In this document: positions 55,397 through 64,000 of the stretch, piece after piece
How the letters are laid out: each line of letters starts with the position of its first letter
Numbering within the stretch: position 1 is the first letter of the stretch
Source: Terriglobales bacterium
GTDB taxonomy: Bacteria; Acidobacteriota; Terriglobia; Bryobacterales; Bryobacteraceae
Reading direction: 5' to 3'
Length of the DNA: 64,000 nucleotides
Assembly (NCBI GenBank): GCA_027485675.1
Contig: JAIXQP010000033.1
Span: forward strand, 248,001 to 312,000
Made by a program: the position numbers and the translations under genes
The notes under the pieces: generated by a model
The model's database searches: none
Seen by the model: the letters and a program-made list of their open reading frames with translations, nothing else
What the model was told of the DNA's origin: nothing

Positions 55397-57799
55397 TTGG
55401 TACGTATGGCGCAACGCCCTCCTGCTTCGCGAGTCCCCGTCGCTCCTCCCTCCGGCCGCGGCCGTTGGTTCCGGTTGCTGGTGGGAACGGCGGTATTTTT
55501 CGTCACCACGGGTTTGCTGACGACCACCTTCCTCTACTTCCACTACTCGAGCCTGATCGACGAGAAGTTGAAGAACGGCCCCTTCCCGAATACGTCGATG
55601 ATTTTCGCCTCGCCGAAGTCTGTCGCGGTCGGCGATGAGTTAACGGTGTCGAGCGTGGTGACCACGCTCCGCAATGCCGGCTACAGCGAATCGGAGAACA
55701 ACCGGCTGGGGTGGTATCGCGTGGAGGGCAACTCCGTTCGGATCCTCAGTGGCCCGGACGCGAGCCCGGACGTCGAGAGTGTCCTGCTGGCGATCGATAA
55801 CGACAAGGCGACTTCGATCGTCTCGTTATCGGACCAGACCTCCCGGCGGCAGATCTCGCTGCCACCCGAACTGATCACAAACCTCTTCGACCAGAAGCGG
55901 GAGAAGCGCCGCATTCTCGGCTTCAAGGATTTCCCCAAGACGCTGGTGGACGCCGTGACGTCGGTCGAGGACAAACGGTTCTTTGAGCACGCCGGCTTCG
56001 ACCCGCTGCGGATCGTCAAGGCGATCTATGTGGACATCAAGGAGCGGCGAGCGGCCGAGGGCGCCTCGACCATCACGCAGCAGTTGTCGCGGAACCTGTG
56101 GCTGACTCTCGACAAGAACTGGAAGCGGAAGTTCGAAGAGCTGGTGATCACGCTGATTTTGGAGCAGAAGCTCAGCAAAGAAGAGATTTTCGAGTATTAC
56201 GCCAACCAGGTGGACCTCGGCCGCCGGGGCAGTTTTGCCATCCGCGGCTTCGGCGAAGCGGCTCAGGCGTTCCTCGGCAAGGACGTGCGGTCGTTAACGC
56301 TGGCCGAAGCGGCCATGCTCGCCGGTACCATTCAACGGCCGAGCTTCACGAGTCCCATCCGGTGGCCGGAACGCGCTAAGCAGCGCCGGAATCTGGTGCT
56401 GCAACTGATGCGCGACAACGGCAAGATTACCGATAAGGCCTACGCCGAAGCGATTGCGGAGCCGATGACGGTGGTCAAGGGGGGCGGCGATACCTCCGAT
56501 GCGCCCTACTTTATTGATCTGGTAAATGACTCGCTCCAGAACGAGTTTCAGGACTACGACTTTCAAGGCCGCGGCTACCGGATTTACACCACCCTCGATC
56601 CTGAACTGCAGCGGGACGCCCAAGAGGCCGTCCAGATCGGCATGAAGAAGGTGGACGAGGCGCTCGAAAAACGCAAGAAAAAGAACGCCGGCCCGGCGCA
56701 GGTCGCCCTGGTGGCAATTGATCCGTCCAATGGGCAGATCCGGGCGCTCGTCGGGGGCCGGAACTATGGCGCGAGCCAGTTGAACCGGGCCCAATCGCGG
56801 CGGCAGCCCGGTTCGGTGTTCAAGCCGTTTGTGTACGCGGCGGCGTTGAAGAACCGGACGTTTACTCCCGCCTCGATCGTCGATGATGAGCCGACGCAGT
56901 TCTGGTTTGGGTCCCAGTTGTATGAACCCGACAATCACGAATCCCATTTTTTCGGAAAAGTGACGTTGCGCACCGCGCTCGCCAAGTCCTTGAATATTCC
57001 GGCGGTAAAGATAGCGCAGGAAACGGGTTATGGCGAAGTGGCCCAGTTGGCGCGACAGGTCGGTCTCGGCAAGACGATCCGCGCGACCCCCTCGATGGCG
57101 CTCGGTTCTTATGAGACGACACCGATCGAGATCGCCGCGGCGTACACCGTGTTTGCCAACCGGGGCGTCTATGTGGCGCCGACTTGGATTACGGGAATCC
57201 GGGAATCGGGCGGGCAGGAGATTGCCAAGAAGCCTAATCCGTCCCGGCGGGTGCTCGATGAGGATGTCGCCTACCTGATGACCAACATGATGGAAGAGGT
57301 CGTCCGGAGCGGGACCGGCGCCGGGATCCGGTCTATGGGTTTCACGTTTCCCGCCGCCGGGAAAACAGGGACCTCGCACGACGGTTGGTTTGCCGGGTAT
57401 ACGACGAAGCTGATCTGCGCCGTGTGGGTGGGCTTCGATGACAATGCCGAGTTGGACCTGGAAGGATCCCGCTCCGCGCTGCCGATCTGGGCGGAGTTCA
57501 TGAAGCGGGCGCACTCGAAGCGGCCCTACCGGAACGCGACCGAGTTCCCGCAGCCGAGCGGCGTAGTGGTGGCGAACATCGACCCGGCGACAGGCAAGCT
57601 CGCCTCGGGCAACAACTCCAACGCCCGCGAAGAGGTCTATCTGCAGGGCACCCAACCCCAGGCGGCCGATGGTGCCGGCGGGCCGGGAACGGCGGTCTCC
57701 GATTGGGGCGCCGAGCCGGTGCGGCCGCAGAAAACACCCGGCGGTGGGCGGGAAATCCGGCCGATCCCGGTGGCGCCAAAGCCATCGTGGGCCCAGTAA
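55397..57799 (+). CDS. class A penicillin-binding protein (PBP1-type)
   Basis: Bifunctional peptidoglycan synthase of about 800 residues. One N-terminal membrane anchor (about 23-48), a UB2H-like domain (DELTVSSVVTTLRNAGYSES and on), the GT51 glycosyltransferase with catalytic glutamate in VEDKRFFEHAGFD (about 190) and EGASTITQQLSRNLWL, then the transpeptidase with the active serine in SRRQPGSVFKPF (about 470), SLN, and KTGTSH near 656. The UB2H domain points to the PBP1B branch. A TTG at 55397 has AAGG at good spacing; an ATG at 55406 is the alternative. Confidence 0.93.
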   Translation: MVRMAQRPPASRVPVAPPSGRGRWFRLLVGTAVFFVTTGLLTTTFLYFHYSSLIDEKLKNGPFPNTSMIFASPKSVAVGDELTVSSVVTTLRNAGYSESENNRLGWYRVEGNSVRILSGPDASPDVESVLLAIDNDKATSIVSLSDQTSRRQISLPPELITNLFDQKREKRRILGFKDFPKTLVDAVTSVEDKRFFEHAGFDPLRIVKAIYVDIKERRAAEGASTITQQLSRNLWLTLDKNWKRKFEELVITLILEQKLSKEEIFEYYANQVDLGRRGSFAIRGFGEAAQAFLGKDVRSLTLAEAAMLAGTIQRPSFTSPIRWPERAKQRRNLVLQLMRDNGKITDKAYAEAIAEPMTVVKGGGDTSDAPYFIDLVNDSLQNEFQDYDFQGRGYRIYTTLDPELQRDAQEAVQIGMKKVDEALEKRKKKNAGPAQVALVAIDPSNGQIRALVGGRNYGASQLNRAQSRRQPGSVFKPFVYAAALKNRTFTPASIVDDEPTQFWFGSQLYEPDNHESHFFGKVTLRTALAKSLNIPAVKIAQETGYGEVAQLARQVGLGKTIRATPSMALGSYETTPIEIAAAYTVFANRGVYVAPTWITGIRESGGQEIAKKPNPSRRVLDEDVAYLMTNMMEEVVRSGTGAGIRSMGFTFPAAGKTGTSHDGWFAGYTTKLICAVWVGFDDNAELDLEGSRSALPIWAEFMKRAHSKRPYRNATEFPQPSGVVVANIDPATGKLASGNNSNAREEVYLQGTQPQAADGAGGPGTAVSDWGAEPVRPQKTPGGGREIRPIPVAPKPSWAQ

Positions 57800-57849
57800 C
57801 GGTTTTCCTAAAATTGCGTTAAACTGCAGACAGAAAGGAGGTCCTTGCC

Positions 57850-58611
57850 ATGCGTTTGCTGCTGTTTACCCTTTCGTCCTGCCTGGCTGCTGTCAGCTTT
57901 GCGCAGATTCCGGAAACGAATGGTCTCCGGCCCTCTTCGGTTGAGCCTGCGAACCCTCGTCCGGCGTTAACCCCCGAAACGCGGGGCGATATCTTCATGG
58001 CCCGGAAGATGTTCCGGGAGGCGGCCGATGTGTACCGCGAATCGCCGGAAAGCCATATTCTGGCAAACAAGATCGGCATCGCCTACCACCAGATGATGGC
58101 CCTGCCGCAGGCCAAAAAACAGTACGAGCGGGCCGTGAAGTTGAAGCCCGACTACTCGGAAGCGATCAACAATCTCGGGACGGTCTTCTACGCCCAGAAG
58201 AACTATCGCAAGGCGATCTCGCAGTACCGGCGGGCTTTGAAAGTCAATCCGAACTCGGCGTCGATCTACAGCAATCTCGGTACCGCCTATTTCGCCCGCA
58301 AGAAGTATGACAACGCCTTTGAGGCCTATCAGAAGGCGCTGTCGATTGATCCGGAAGTGTTTGAACACCGGAGCACGCAAGGGGTGCTGCTGCAGGAGCG
58401 CAGCATCACGGAGCGGGCCAAGTTTCACTACTACCTGGCGAAGACCTACGCCAAGTCCGGAGACACGGAGCGGGCGCTGATGTACATGCGCAAGGCTCTC
58501 GAAGAGGGATTCAAAGAGCGCGGCAAGTTCCTCGAAGATCCTGAGTTTGCCGGTTTGCAGGCCAATCCGGAGTTCCAGGCGATCCTGAAACTGGAAGCGC
58601 GTGTTCTCTAG
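57850..58611 (+). CDS. exported TPR protein
   Basis: Protein of 253 residues with a signal peptide (1-19) and at least four tetratricopeptide repeats (AINNLGTVFYAQKNYRKAIS, SIYSNLGTAYFARKKYDNAFEAY, KFHYYLAKTYAKSGDTERAL). A strong ribosome binding site (AAAGGAGGT) lies 9 bases upstream of the ATG. It presumably acts as a periplasmic scaffold. It overlaps the next gene by 11 bases. Confidence 0.88.
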   Translation: MRLLLFTLSSCLAAVSFAQIPETNGLRPSSVEPANPRPALTPETRGDIFMARKMFREAADVYRESPESHILANKIGIAYHQMMALPQAKKQYERAVKLKPDYSEAINNLGTVFYAQKNYRKAISQYRRALKVNPNSASIYSNLGTAYFARKKYDNAFEAYQKALSIDPEVFEHRSTQGVLLQERSITERAKFHYYLAKTYAKSGDTERALMYMRKALEEGFKERGKFLEDPEFAGLQANPEFQAILKLEARVL

Positions 58612-60130
58612 CCGATTCCTGGCCGCGGTGGCTGCGGCAGCTTTTTTGTGCGCTTGCGGTAGCCGGTCCTCGCGTCCGGACGTGGTGCGGTTGGCGATCA
58701 TCGCGCCGCAGGATCTGACGCAGGCCAACTCGGACCGCGTCCAGTCCTTGCGGTTGGCCTTGACCGTTCCGTTCACCGGCTTGGCCGACGCCATGGTGTT
58801 TACTTTCCCCGGCCGGCGTCAGGCGGCGGATGTCGCGCCACACTTCATCGTCGAGCCGATGCTCGATCAGAAAGGAATCGTCCTGCAGGTTTTTGACGGA
58901 CCGTCGCAGCGGCATTTGCGGGAGATCGAATGCGCCCTGGCGGAATGCGCGGCGGCGGTGGGAGCGGTGATCGGCGTGGCGCCCCGGAGTGTGCCGGTGG
59001 CGGCCGTGAACATTCCCCGCAACCCGACCGAGGAGCAGTTTGCGGATTTGGCGCGGCGCTTTCCCGATAGCGGCGTGGTGTATGAGGAATGGATTAACTT
59101 TCTCCACAGCCGCGGGCGGCAGGAAGAGGCCGGCCGGGTGGTCGCGCAAGCGTTGCAGCGGCCATGGCCGCCGCTCGAAAAGGCCCAGTTCGAAATTGCG
59201 GCCGCGGCCATCCGCGGAGATGCCGCGGGGCGCACCGCGGCAGTCATCGCCGCGGCGAAGGCTTGGCCTGCGAACGCTCCGTTGCAGTTACAGGCGGCCG
59301 ATGGCCTGAATCAGCGGAGGCAGTTCCGCGAGGCGATCCCGTTCTTTCGCGCGGCGTTACGGTCAGAGCCGGGGAGCTTCCAGATCTATGCGGGGCAATC
59401 CTACACCCAGGCCCTAGCCGGAGAGAAACCGGACTTGAAAGCGCCCCAGAATCTGGCCGAGCATGATCTGGCGGGCGATGTTGCCTTTCTCCGCGGCGAC
59501 TTCGCCGCCGCGGAGGCGGCGTACCTGGCCGCGGCGGAAAAGGACCCCACGTTTCAATTGGGCCGGCTCTATGCCAAAGCCGGGGAGGCCGCTCTGCTAC
59601 AGAACCAGTTGCCCCGGGCCGATGCCCACATGCAGCGCTTTTTCGGACTCTATCAGCAGGGAGTGCCGGCCGGAATCGGTATTGTGCAGGGCCTATGGCT
59701 CTGGCGAACCGGCCACCGGGCGGACGCCGTGCGGCAGGCGGCGGCGTTGCCGAGTGTGAAGCCGCTGTTCGATTTTCTGGCCAATCCGGCAGCGGGCGGC
59801 CCTCCTCCGGCGGGTCCGGCGTTGCAGGCGTTGGCGCAGGGGAGAGCGGCCGAAGCGGCGCAGATGATGGCCGGATTCATTGGCCAACAGCCCTTGCTGG
59901 TCGGACTCCGCTGGGATCCAGTGTTGGCTGTGGCCCTCGCCGAAGCCGGGAAGAAGACGGAGGCCTGCGCGCTGTTGCGGCAATGGGGATTGCCGCCGCC
60001 GCCCGACGATTGGTCGGGGGCGGTGGTTTGGCCGCGGCAGTTGGCGGTCCGGGCGGAGTGTTGGGAGCAGACCGATCCCGCGCGGGCCAAGCAACTGCGG
60101 GCGTTGGTGGCGAACCTCGAGCCGCGTTGA
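58601..60130 (+). CDS. lipoprotein with TPR-like repeats
   Basis: Protein of 509 residues from a GTG at 58601. The N-terminus ends in a lipobox FLCAC, so it is probably lipidated at Cys19 and exported. A beta-rich segment (about 30-130) precedes helical repeats (PFFRAALRSEPGSFQIYAGQ, GDFAAAEAAYLAAAEKDP, YAKAGEAALLQNQLPRADAH). Function unknown. It overlaps the upstream TPR gene by 11 bases, suggesting the two exported proteins work together. Confidence 0.8.
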   Translation: MFSSRFLAAVAAAAFLCACGSRSSRPDVVRLAIIAPQDLTQANSDRVQSLRLALTVPFTGLADAMVFTFPGRRQAADVAPHFIVEPMLDQKGIVLQVFDGPSQRHLREIECALAECAAAVGAVIGVAPRSVPVAAVNIPRNPTEEQFADLARRFPDSGVVYEEWINFLHSRGRQEEAGRVVAQALQRPWPPLEKAQFEIAAAAIRGDAAGRTAAVIAAAKAWPANAPLQLQAADGLNQRRQFREAIPFFRAALRSEPGSFQIYAGQSYTQALAGEKPDLKAPQNLAEHDLAGDVAFLRGDFAAAEAAYLAAAEKDPTFQLGRLYAKAGEAALLQNQLPRADAHMQRFFGLYQQGVPAGIGIVQGLWLWRTGHRADAVRQAAALPSVKPLFDFLANPAAGGPPPAGPALQALAQGRAAEAAQMMAGFIGQQPLLVGLRWDPVLAVALAEAGKKTEACALLRQWGLPPPPDDWSGAVVWPRQLAVRAECWEQTDPARAKQLRALVANLEPR

Positions 60131-60157
60131 GTGGCGGCGCCGTGATATCGTGCTTCC

Positions 60158-61111
60158 GTGCGACTCCTTTCTACGCTGTTGCTGATCGCTGGCGGAGCGC
60201 TGGCGGCTGAGTTTCCGTCCGCGGAGATCTCGAATGGCCTGATCACGGCCAAGCTGTATCTCCCGGACCCGGTGAATGGCTACTACCGCGGCACCCGGTT
60301 CGACTGGTCGGGCAACATGCCCAGCTTGAAAACCAAGAACCACGAGTACTTCGGGCAGTGGTTCGACAAACACGATCCCAAGGGCCACGACTCCATCATG
60401 GGGCCCGTCGAAGAGTTCAAAACGAATAACGCCGGGTTGGGGTACGACGAAGCCACGGCAGGCGGCGAGTTCATCCGGATCGGGGTCGGCGTCGTCAGGA
60501 AGCCGGAGGAGAAGGGCTATCAGAACTTCAAGACCTACGAGATTCTGGACCCCGGCAAATGGATCGTAAAGGCAGAAAAGAACCGGATCCGGTTTACCCA
60601 TCTCTTGCAGGGACCGAACGGATACGCCTACCGCTACACGAAGTGGATCGTGCTCGTGAAGGGGAAGAACACGATGCGGATCGAGCATACCCTCGAAAAC
60701 ATCGGCCGGAAACAGATTCAGACCCAGCAGTACAACCACAACTTCTTCGTGATCGATGGGCAGCCGACCGGCCCCGAGTCCGTCGTGCAGTTTCCCTTCG
60801 CCCTCCAGGCCACCCGGCCGTTTGCGAACGCCCTGGCCGAGGCGCGGGGGCAGGAGATCCGCTACACCGCCGAGTTGCAGAAGGGGCAGAGCACCTACGG
60901 GGAGTTCGCCGGCGCCACGGCCTACGATGTGCGCCTCGAAAACCGCAAGGCAAAAGCCGGGGTTCACATTCAGGGTGACAGACCGATCGCCAAGCTGGTC
61001 TACTGGTCAATTCGCACCACCTTCTGCCCGGAGCCGTACATCGACCTGACGGTGGACCCGGGCAAGAAGACACGCTGGACCTACACCTACGACTTCTACG
61101 ATCTGCCATGA
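60158..61111 (+). CDS. exported protein, possible galactose-mutarotase-like fold
   Basis: Protein of 317 residues from a GTG, with a signal peptide (MRLLSTLLLIAGGALA). All-beta character with SNGLITAKLYLPDPVNGYYRG, WIVLVKGKNTMRIEHTLENIG and YNHNFFVIDGQPTGP is reminiscent of aldose-epimerase-like enzymes, but no catalytic assignment is possible. It overlaps the isomerase gene by ATGA, so it belongs to the sugar-related operon. Confidence 0.7.
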   Translation: MRLLSTLLLIAGGALAAEFPSAEISNGLITAKLYLPDPVNGYYRGTRFDWSGNMPSLKTKNHEYFGQWFDKHDPKGHDSIMGPVEEFKTNNAGLGYDEATAGGEFIRIGVGVVRKPEEKGYQNFKTYEILDPGKWIVKAEKNRIRFTHLLQGPNGYAYRYTKWIVLVKGKNTMRIEHTLENIGRKQIQTQQYNHNFFVIDGQPTGPESVVQFPFALQATRPFANALAEARGQEIRYTAELQKGQSTYGEFAGATAYDVRLENRKAKAGVHIQGDRPIAKLVYWSIRTTFCPEPYIDLTVDPGKKTRWTYTYDFYDLP

Positions 61112-61977
61112 TGACCCGCCGCGATCTACTCGCTACCCCGCTGGCCCTGCAGGCGGCCGCACCCACCCGTTTTGAACTCGCTTGCATGACCCTGCCGTAT
61201 TCGCCGTTTCCCTTTGCCCGGGCGCTGGCCGGGATCCGCGCGGCGGGCTTCACGCGGGTAGCTTGGGGGGTGACCCACGAGAAACGCCCGGCCCTGGCCT
61301 TGGAGGCGACGCCCCGCGAGGCGGCGGAACTGGCTAAGCAGACGCGCGAGGCGGGCTTGACGCCGGTGATGATGTTTTCAACCGTGATGTTGGAGGCGGC
61401 GGGCGCGGGCGCCGCGCACAAGAGGCGCGTCGATCAGGCGGCGGCCGCCGGCATCCCTTATCTGCTCACCTTCGGCAAGACGGCGCCGGGACAGTATGAC
61501 GCGGCGGTGGCGGCTTTGCGGGAGGTGGGTCCCCATGCGCAGCAAGCCGGCGTCACGGTGCTATTGAAGCAGCACGGCGGGAACACGGCGACCGGGCTCG
61601 ACTGCCTGAAGATGCTCCGCGAGGTGAACCATCCGTCGGTGCGGATGGGCTATGACGCCGGCAACGTGCTCGACTACGAGAACAACGACCCGCTGCCGGA
61701 CATTGCGGCATGCGTCTCGGAGATCCGCGCATTGTGCCTGAAGGACCACCGCAATACCCCGAAGGACGAGGATTGCGCCCCGGGGTTTGGCGAGATTGAC
61801 CACTATAAGCTGCTGCTGCCGCTGCGTCGCACGGGACTGACCATTCCGCTGGTGTTTGAAAACATCTTCGAGCCGCTCGTGCCGAGGCCCGCGGCGCCGG
61901 AGGGCGTCGATCAGTTAGCGCGGCGTTCGCGGGAGTATATGGAGACCGTATTGCGGGGACTGGAGAATCATGGATAG
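61108..61977 (+). CDS. sugar phosphate isomerase/epimerase (xylose-isomerase-like TIM barrel)
   Basis: TIM barrel of 289 residues. PYSPFPFARALAGIRAAGFTRV opens the barrel, with metal-site candidates in LKQHGGNTATG, GYDAGNVLDYENND, CLKDHRN and VFENIFEP. The N-terminus MMTRRDLLATPLALQAAAP looks Tat-like, common in this group in acidobacteria and planctomycetes. It probably isomerises a keto-sugar derivative. It overlaps genes on both sides (4 and 8 bases) and works with the following Gfo/Idh enzyme. Confidence 0.85.
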   Translation: MMTRRDLLATPLALQAAAPTRFELACMTLPYSPFPFARALAGIRAAGFTRVAWGVTHEKRPALALEATPREAAELAKQTREAGLTPVMMFSTVMLEAAGAGAAHKRRVDQAAAAGIPYLLTFGKTAPGQYDAAVAALREVGPHAQQAGVTVLLKQHGGNTATGLDCLKMLREVNHPSVRMGYDAGNVLDYENNDPLPDIAACVSEIRALCLKDHRNTPKDEDCAPGFGEIDHYKLLLPLRRTGLTIPLVFENIFEPLVPRPAAPEGVDQLARRSREYMETVLRGLENHG

Positions 61978-63055
61978 ACGATCGTTTCTAGTAACTACGG
62001 GCGTAGCCTTTGCGCAGGCCCCTTCGACGCCGACGGCGGTAATTGGCGTGGGTAACCGGGGCACTTACCTGCTCGAGAGTGTATTGGCACAGCCGAATGC
62101 GAAGGTGGTGGCGCTGTGCGACAACAAGCCGGACCGCCTCGATAAGGCGGCGACGAAAGCGGGAGCCCATAGTCCGAAGACGACGACCGATTGGCGGCGG
62201 ATCATTGAGAACCGCGATGTCGAAGCGGTGTATATCGCCACGCCGCCGCATCTGCACGCCGAAATGGCCGTGGCGGCGCTCGGGGCAGGGAAGCACGTCT
62301 ACTGCGAGAAGCCGATTGGGGTGACGCCGGCGCAGGTCGCCGCCGTGGTGGCGGCGGCGCGGAACGCCAAGCGAGTGTTTGTGGCCGGGCAGCAGTTGCG
62401 GTCCCACTCCCAGCTAAGCGAGGCGGTGGCGAAGATCCACGATGGCCTTATCGGCGACATCCTGGCGATCAAGGCCCAGCGGCATGCGACGGGGGACCTG
62501 CCCTATGACAGCACGTCCGGGGACTGGTATTACGATGTGACGAAGTCGGGCGGGTACCTGATTGAGCAGTCGGTGCATAACCTGGACGTTTGTAACTGGG
62601 TGCTGGGTCAGCGGCCGGTCCGCGCGAACGGCTTCGGGGCCATCCGGCTGCACAAAAACGAACCGCCGGGGCGGACCATTTTCGACTGCGGGACGATGAG
62701 CTTTGAGTATCCGGGCGGGGCGCAGGTTTCCTTCACGCAGAACGTTTTTCATCCGCGGGGGATGCCGCACGGCGGGCAGAACGTCCTGGTCTACGGCAGC
62801 AAAGGGGCCGTGGATCTGATGTATGCCTGCACGTTCTATCCGCTTGGCGCGGGGGAGCCGGTGGAGATTGCGGCCAAGCGGCAGGAGCCGGCCCATGCGC
62901 ATACGGTGGCGTTCTTCGAGGCGATTCAGAAGGGGAAGGCAGTCCCGGCGGATGTCAAAGTAGGGGCGGAGGCGGCGCTAACGGCGATTCTGGGTCATGA
63001 AGCGATGGCGAAAGGGAACACCGTCACGTGGAATAGCCTCGGAGTGAACCTATAA
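61970..63055 (+). CDS. Gfo/Idh/MocA family oxidoreductase
   Basis: NAD(P)-dependent dehydrogenase of 361 residues. MDRRSFLVTTGVAFAQAP is a twin-arginine-like signal, so it may be exported with its cofactor. The Rossmann part has VIGVGNRGTY, VVALCDNKPDRL and YIATPPHLHAEMAVAAL; the lysine motif is CEKPIG, followed by the C-terminal alpha/beta domain. Members oxidise or epimerise sugars. The eight-base overlap with the isomerase gene marks an operon. Confidence 0.9.
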   Translation: MDRRSFLVTTGVAFAQAPSTPTAVIGVGNRGTYLLESVLAQPNAKVVALCDNKPDRLDKAATKAGAHSPKTTTDWRRIIENRDVEAVYIATPPHLHAEMAVAALGAGKHVYCEKPIGVTPAQVAAVVAAARNAKRVFVAGQQLRSHSQLSEAVAKIHDGLIGDILAIKAQRHATGDLPYDSTSGDWYYDVTKSGGYLIEQSVHNLDVCNWVLGQRPVRANGFGAIRLHKNEPPGRTIFDCGTMSFEYPGGAQVSFTQNVFHPRGMPHGGQNVLVYGSKGAVDLMYACTFYPLGAGEPVEIAAKRQEPAHAHTVAFFEAIQKGKAVPADVKVGAEAALTAILGHEAMAKGNTVTWNSLGVNL

Positions 63056-63110
63056 GTCGCTAAAAGGAAAGAAAACGAAAGAATAGAAAATAAAAGCGGA
63101 GGGTGGCCGG

Positions 63111-63139
63111 TTGCTCCCGGGGAGTGGATTGTGTATTCT
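63111..63139 (+). promoter_or_regulatory. possible promoter of the DUF1592 gene
   Basis: TTGCTC, 17 bases, TATTCT, ending 14 bases before the ATG at 63154. The -10 is identical to those near rpmE. The preceding 50 bases are strikingly A-rich, like an UP element. Confidence 0.42.
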
Positions 63140-63153
63140 ACCTATGCTTGCTT

Positions 63154-64000
63154 ATGAAGACTGCAGCGTTTGCGGTGTCCCGATGGGGTCTGTTGGCCCT
63201 TTTTCTGGCTTGGGTTGCGCCGGCGGCGGATGGGCAAGTGGTGAGTTTGCGGCGGTTGACGGAGCGGGAGTACCGGAATTCGATTGCTGACATTTTCGGC
63301 AAAGAAATTGTGGTGCGGGGCTCGTTTGAGCCGACGAAGCGGACGAACGGTCTGGCGGCGGTGTCGACGGCGGTGTTGTCGGTTACGCCGGTAGGCTTTG
63401 AATCGTTCAGCAAGATGGCGAACGACATAGCGGCGCAGGTGACGGCGGAAGGCTATCGGGCCAAGCTGCCGTGTGCGCCGCGGGATTCGAAGGCGCCGGA
63501 CGAAGCCTGTTCGCGACGGATCCTGAGCCACTATGGGATGCTGCTGTTTCGCCGGCCTTTGACGGAGGCGGAACTGGATAACCGGGCGGGGCTCGCCAAG
63601 CGGATCACCGAACAAACGAAGGATTTCTACGAGGGCCTGCGTTCGAGTCTGGCGATGCTGATGCAACTGCCAGACTTTATCTTCCGGGCTGAAACCGCGG
63701 CGGCCGCGAAGGACGGTTCGGGGCGGACGCTTAATTCCTACAGCCGGGCGAGCGTTTTGAGTTTCTTACTCTGGAATACGACGCCGGATGCCGAGCTTTT
63801 AAGGGCGGCGCAGAACGGCGAGTTGCACACCGTGGCCGGTCTGACGAAACAGGTGGACCGGTTGCTGGCCTCTCCGCGCCTCGAAGCGGGGGTGCGGGCG
63901 TTCTTCGACGACATGTTGCAGCTCGACACGTTCGATACGGTCTCGAAGGATAGCTTGCTGTATCCGAAGTGGGGCTCGGGGATGGCCGAGAGCGCGCGCG
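63154..64000 (+). CDS. DUF1587/DUF1595/DUF1592 domain protein, 3' end outside the window
   Basis: First 282 codons of a long exported protein. Signal peptide (about 1-27), then DUF1587 (SLRRLTEREYRNSIADIFG), DUF1595 (LLFRRPLTEAELDNRAGLAK, LMQLPDFIFRAE) and the start of DUF1592 (YSRASVLSFLLWNTTPDAEL, LLASPRLEAGVRAFFDDML). This domain set is typical of planctomycetes and acidobacteria, where a DUF1552 gene often follows. The c-type haem domain sometimes found at the N-terminus is absent here. The function is unknown, possibly extracellular substrate oxidation. Confidence 0.9.
   Translation, partial: MKTAAFAVSRWGLLALFLAWVAPAADGQVVSLRRLTEREYRNSIADIFGKEIVVRGSFEPTKRTNGLAAVSTAVLSVTPVGFESFSKMANDIAAQVTAEGYRAKLPCAPRDSKAPDEACSRRILSHYGMLLFRRPLTEAELDNRAGLAKRITEQTKDFYEGLRSSLAMLMQLPDFIFRAETAAAAKDGSGRTLNSYSRASVLSFLLWNTTPDAELLRAAQNGELHTVAGLTKQVDRLLASPRLEAGVRAFFDDMLQLDTFDTVSKDSLLYPKWGSGMAESAR

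Overview
The window looks like a chromosomal segment of an acidobacterium of the Solibacter/Bryobacter type. This is inferred from high GC content, a giant secreted protein with a Solibacter-style extracellular module, an Oar-like TonB-dependent receptor with an N-terminal carboxypeptidase-regulatory domain, a membrane-anchored winged-helix/TolB-propeller regulator, an exosortase H/IPTL-CTERM pair, and a DUF1587/1595/1592 protein. No rRNA, tRNA, insertion sequence, prophage or CRISPR array was seen.

Layout. 0-6.2 kb: a tightly overlapping + strand operon for a surface or lipid-linked glycan (HTTM-like membrane protein, sugar-nucleotide epimerase homologue, polyprenyl-phosphate type glycosyltransferase, two methyltransferases, HpcH/HpaI aldolase homologue, GT39-like membrane glycosyltransferase). 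A frameshifted LOG-family gene follows. 6.9-11.4 kb: a minus-strand operon of exported or hydrolytic enzymes (amidase, M19 dipeptidase, unknown protein, SMP-30 lactonase), with a small cupin gene divergent to it. 12-14 kb: a compact exosortase H locus (one IPTL-CTERM substrate, XrtH, partner membrane protein). 14-21.2 kb, minus strand: DUF2490 protein, Lon, ClpB and an MFS transporter. 21.4-22.0 kb: a strong promoter, a structured leader or small RNA, a terminator and rpmE. 22-29.4 kb: one 2426-residue exported repeat protein.

29.4-30.7 kb: an ECF sigma / anti-sigma / Spy-like operon. 30.9-35.3 kb: a 53-codon gene, pcrA/uvrD, a translationally coupled 54-residue basic protein, and an amino acid permease. 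35.3-36.05 kb: a 132-bp tandem repeat array with an alternating A-B-A-B-A order. It is built from copies of the 3' end of the neighbouring winged-helix/TolB gene (36-38 kb). 38.2-42.4 kb: a TonB-dependent receptor with a one-base frameshift and a methyltransferase with an in-frame TGA. 42.4-50.3 kb: YceI, endonuclease IV, leuS, gluQ, a secreted hydrolase and an MGDG-synthase-like glycosyltransferase. 50.4-57.8 kb: PAP2 phosphatase, SLC13-type permease, membrane-anchored MutS-like ATPase, proline dehydrogenase, a membrane protein and a class A PBP. 57.8-64 kb: TPR proteins, a sugar-metabolism gene set and the start of a DUF1592 protein running off the edge.

General patterns. Genes are often coupled by ATGA/GTGA/TTGA overlaps. 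The -10 sequence TATTCT recurs in several of the best promoter candidates. Strand composition changes along the window independently of gene direction: the + strand is G-rich at about 0-14 kb, C-rich at about 22-51 kb, and G-rich again towards the right end. Three genes carry single-base lesions, which could be real decay or sequence error.
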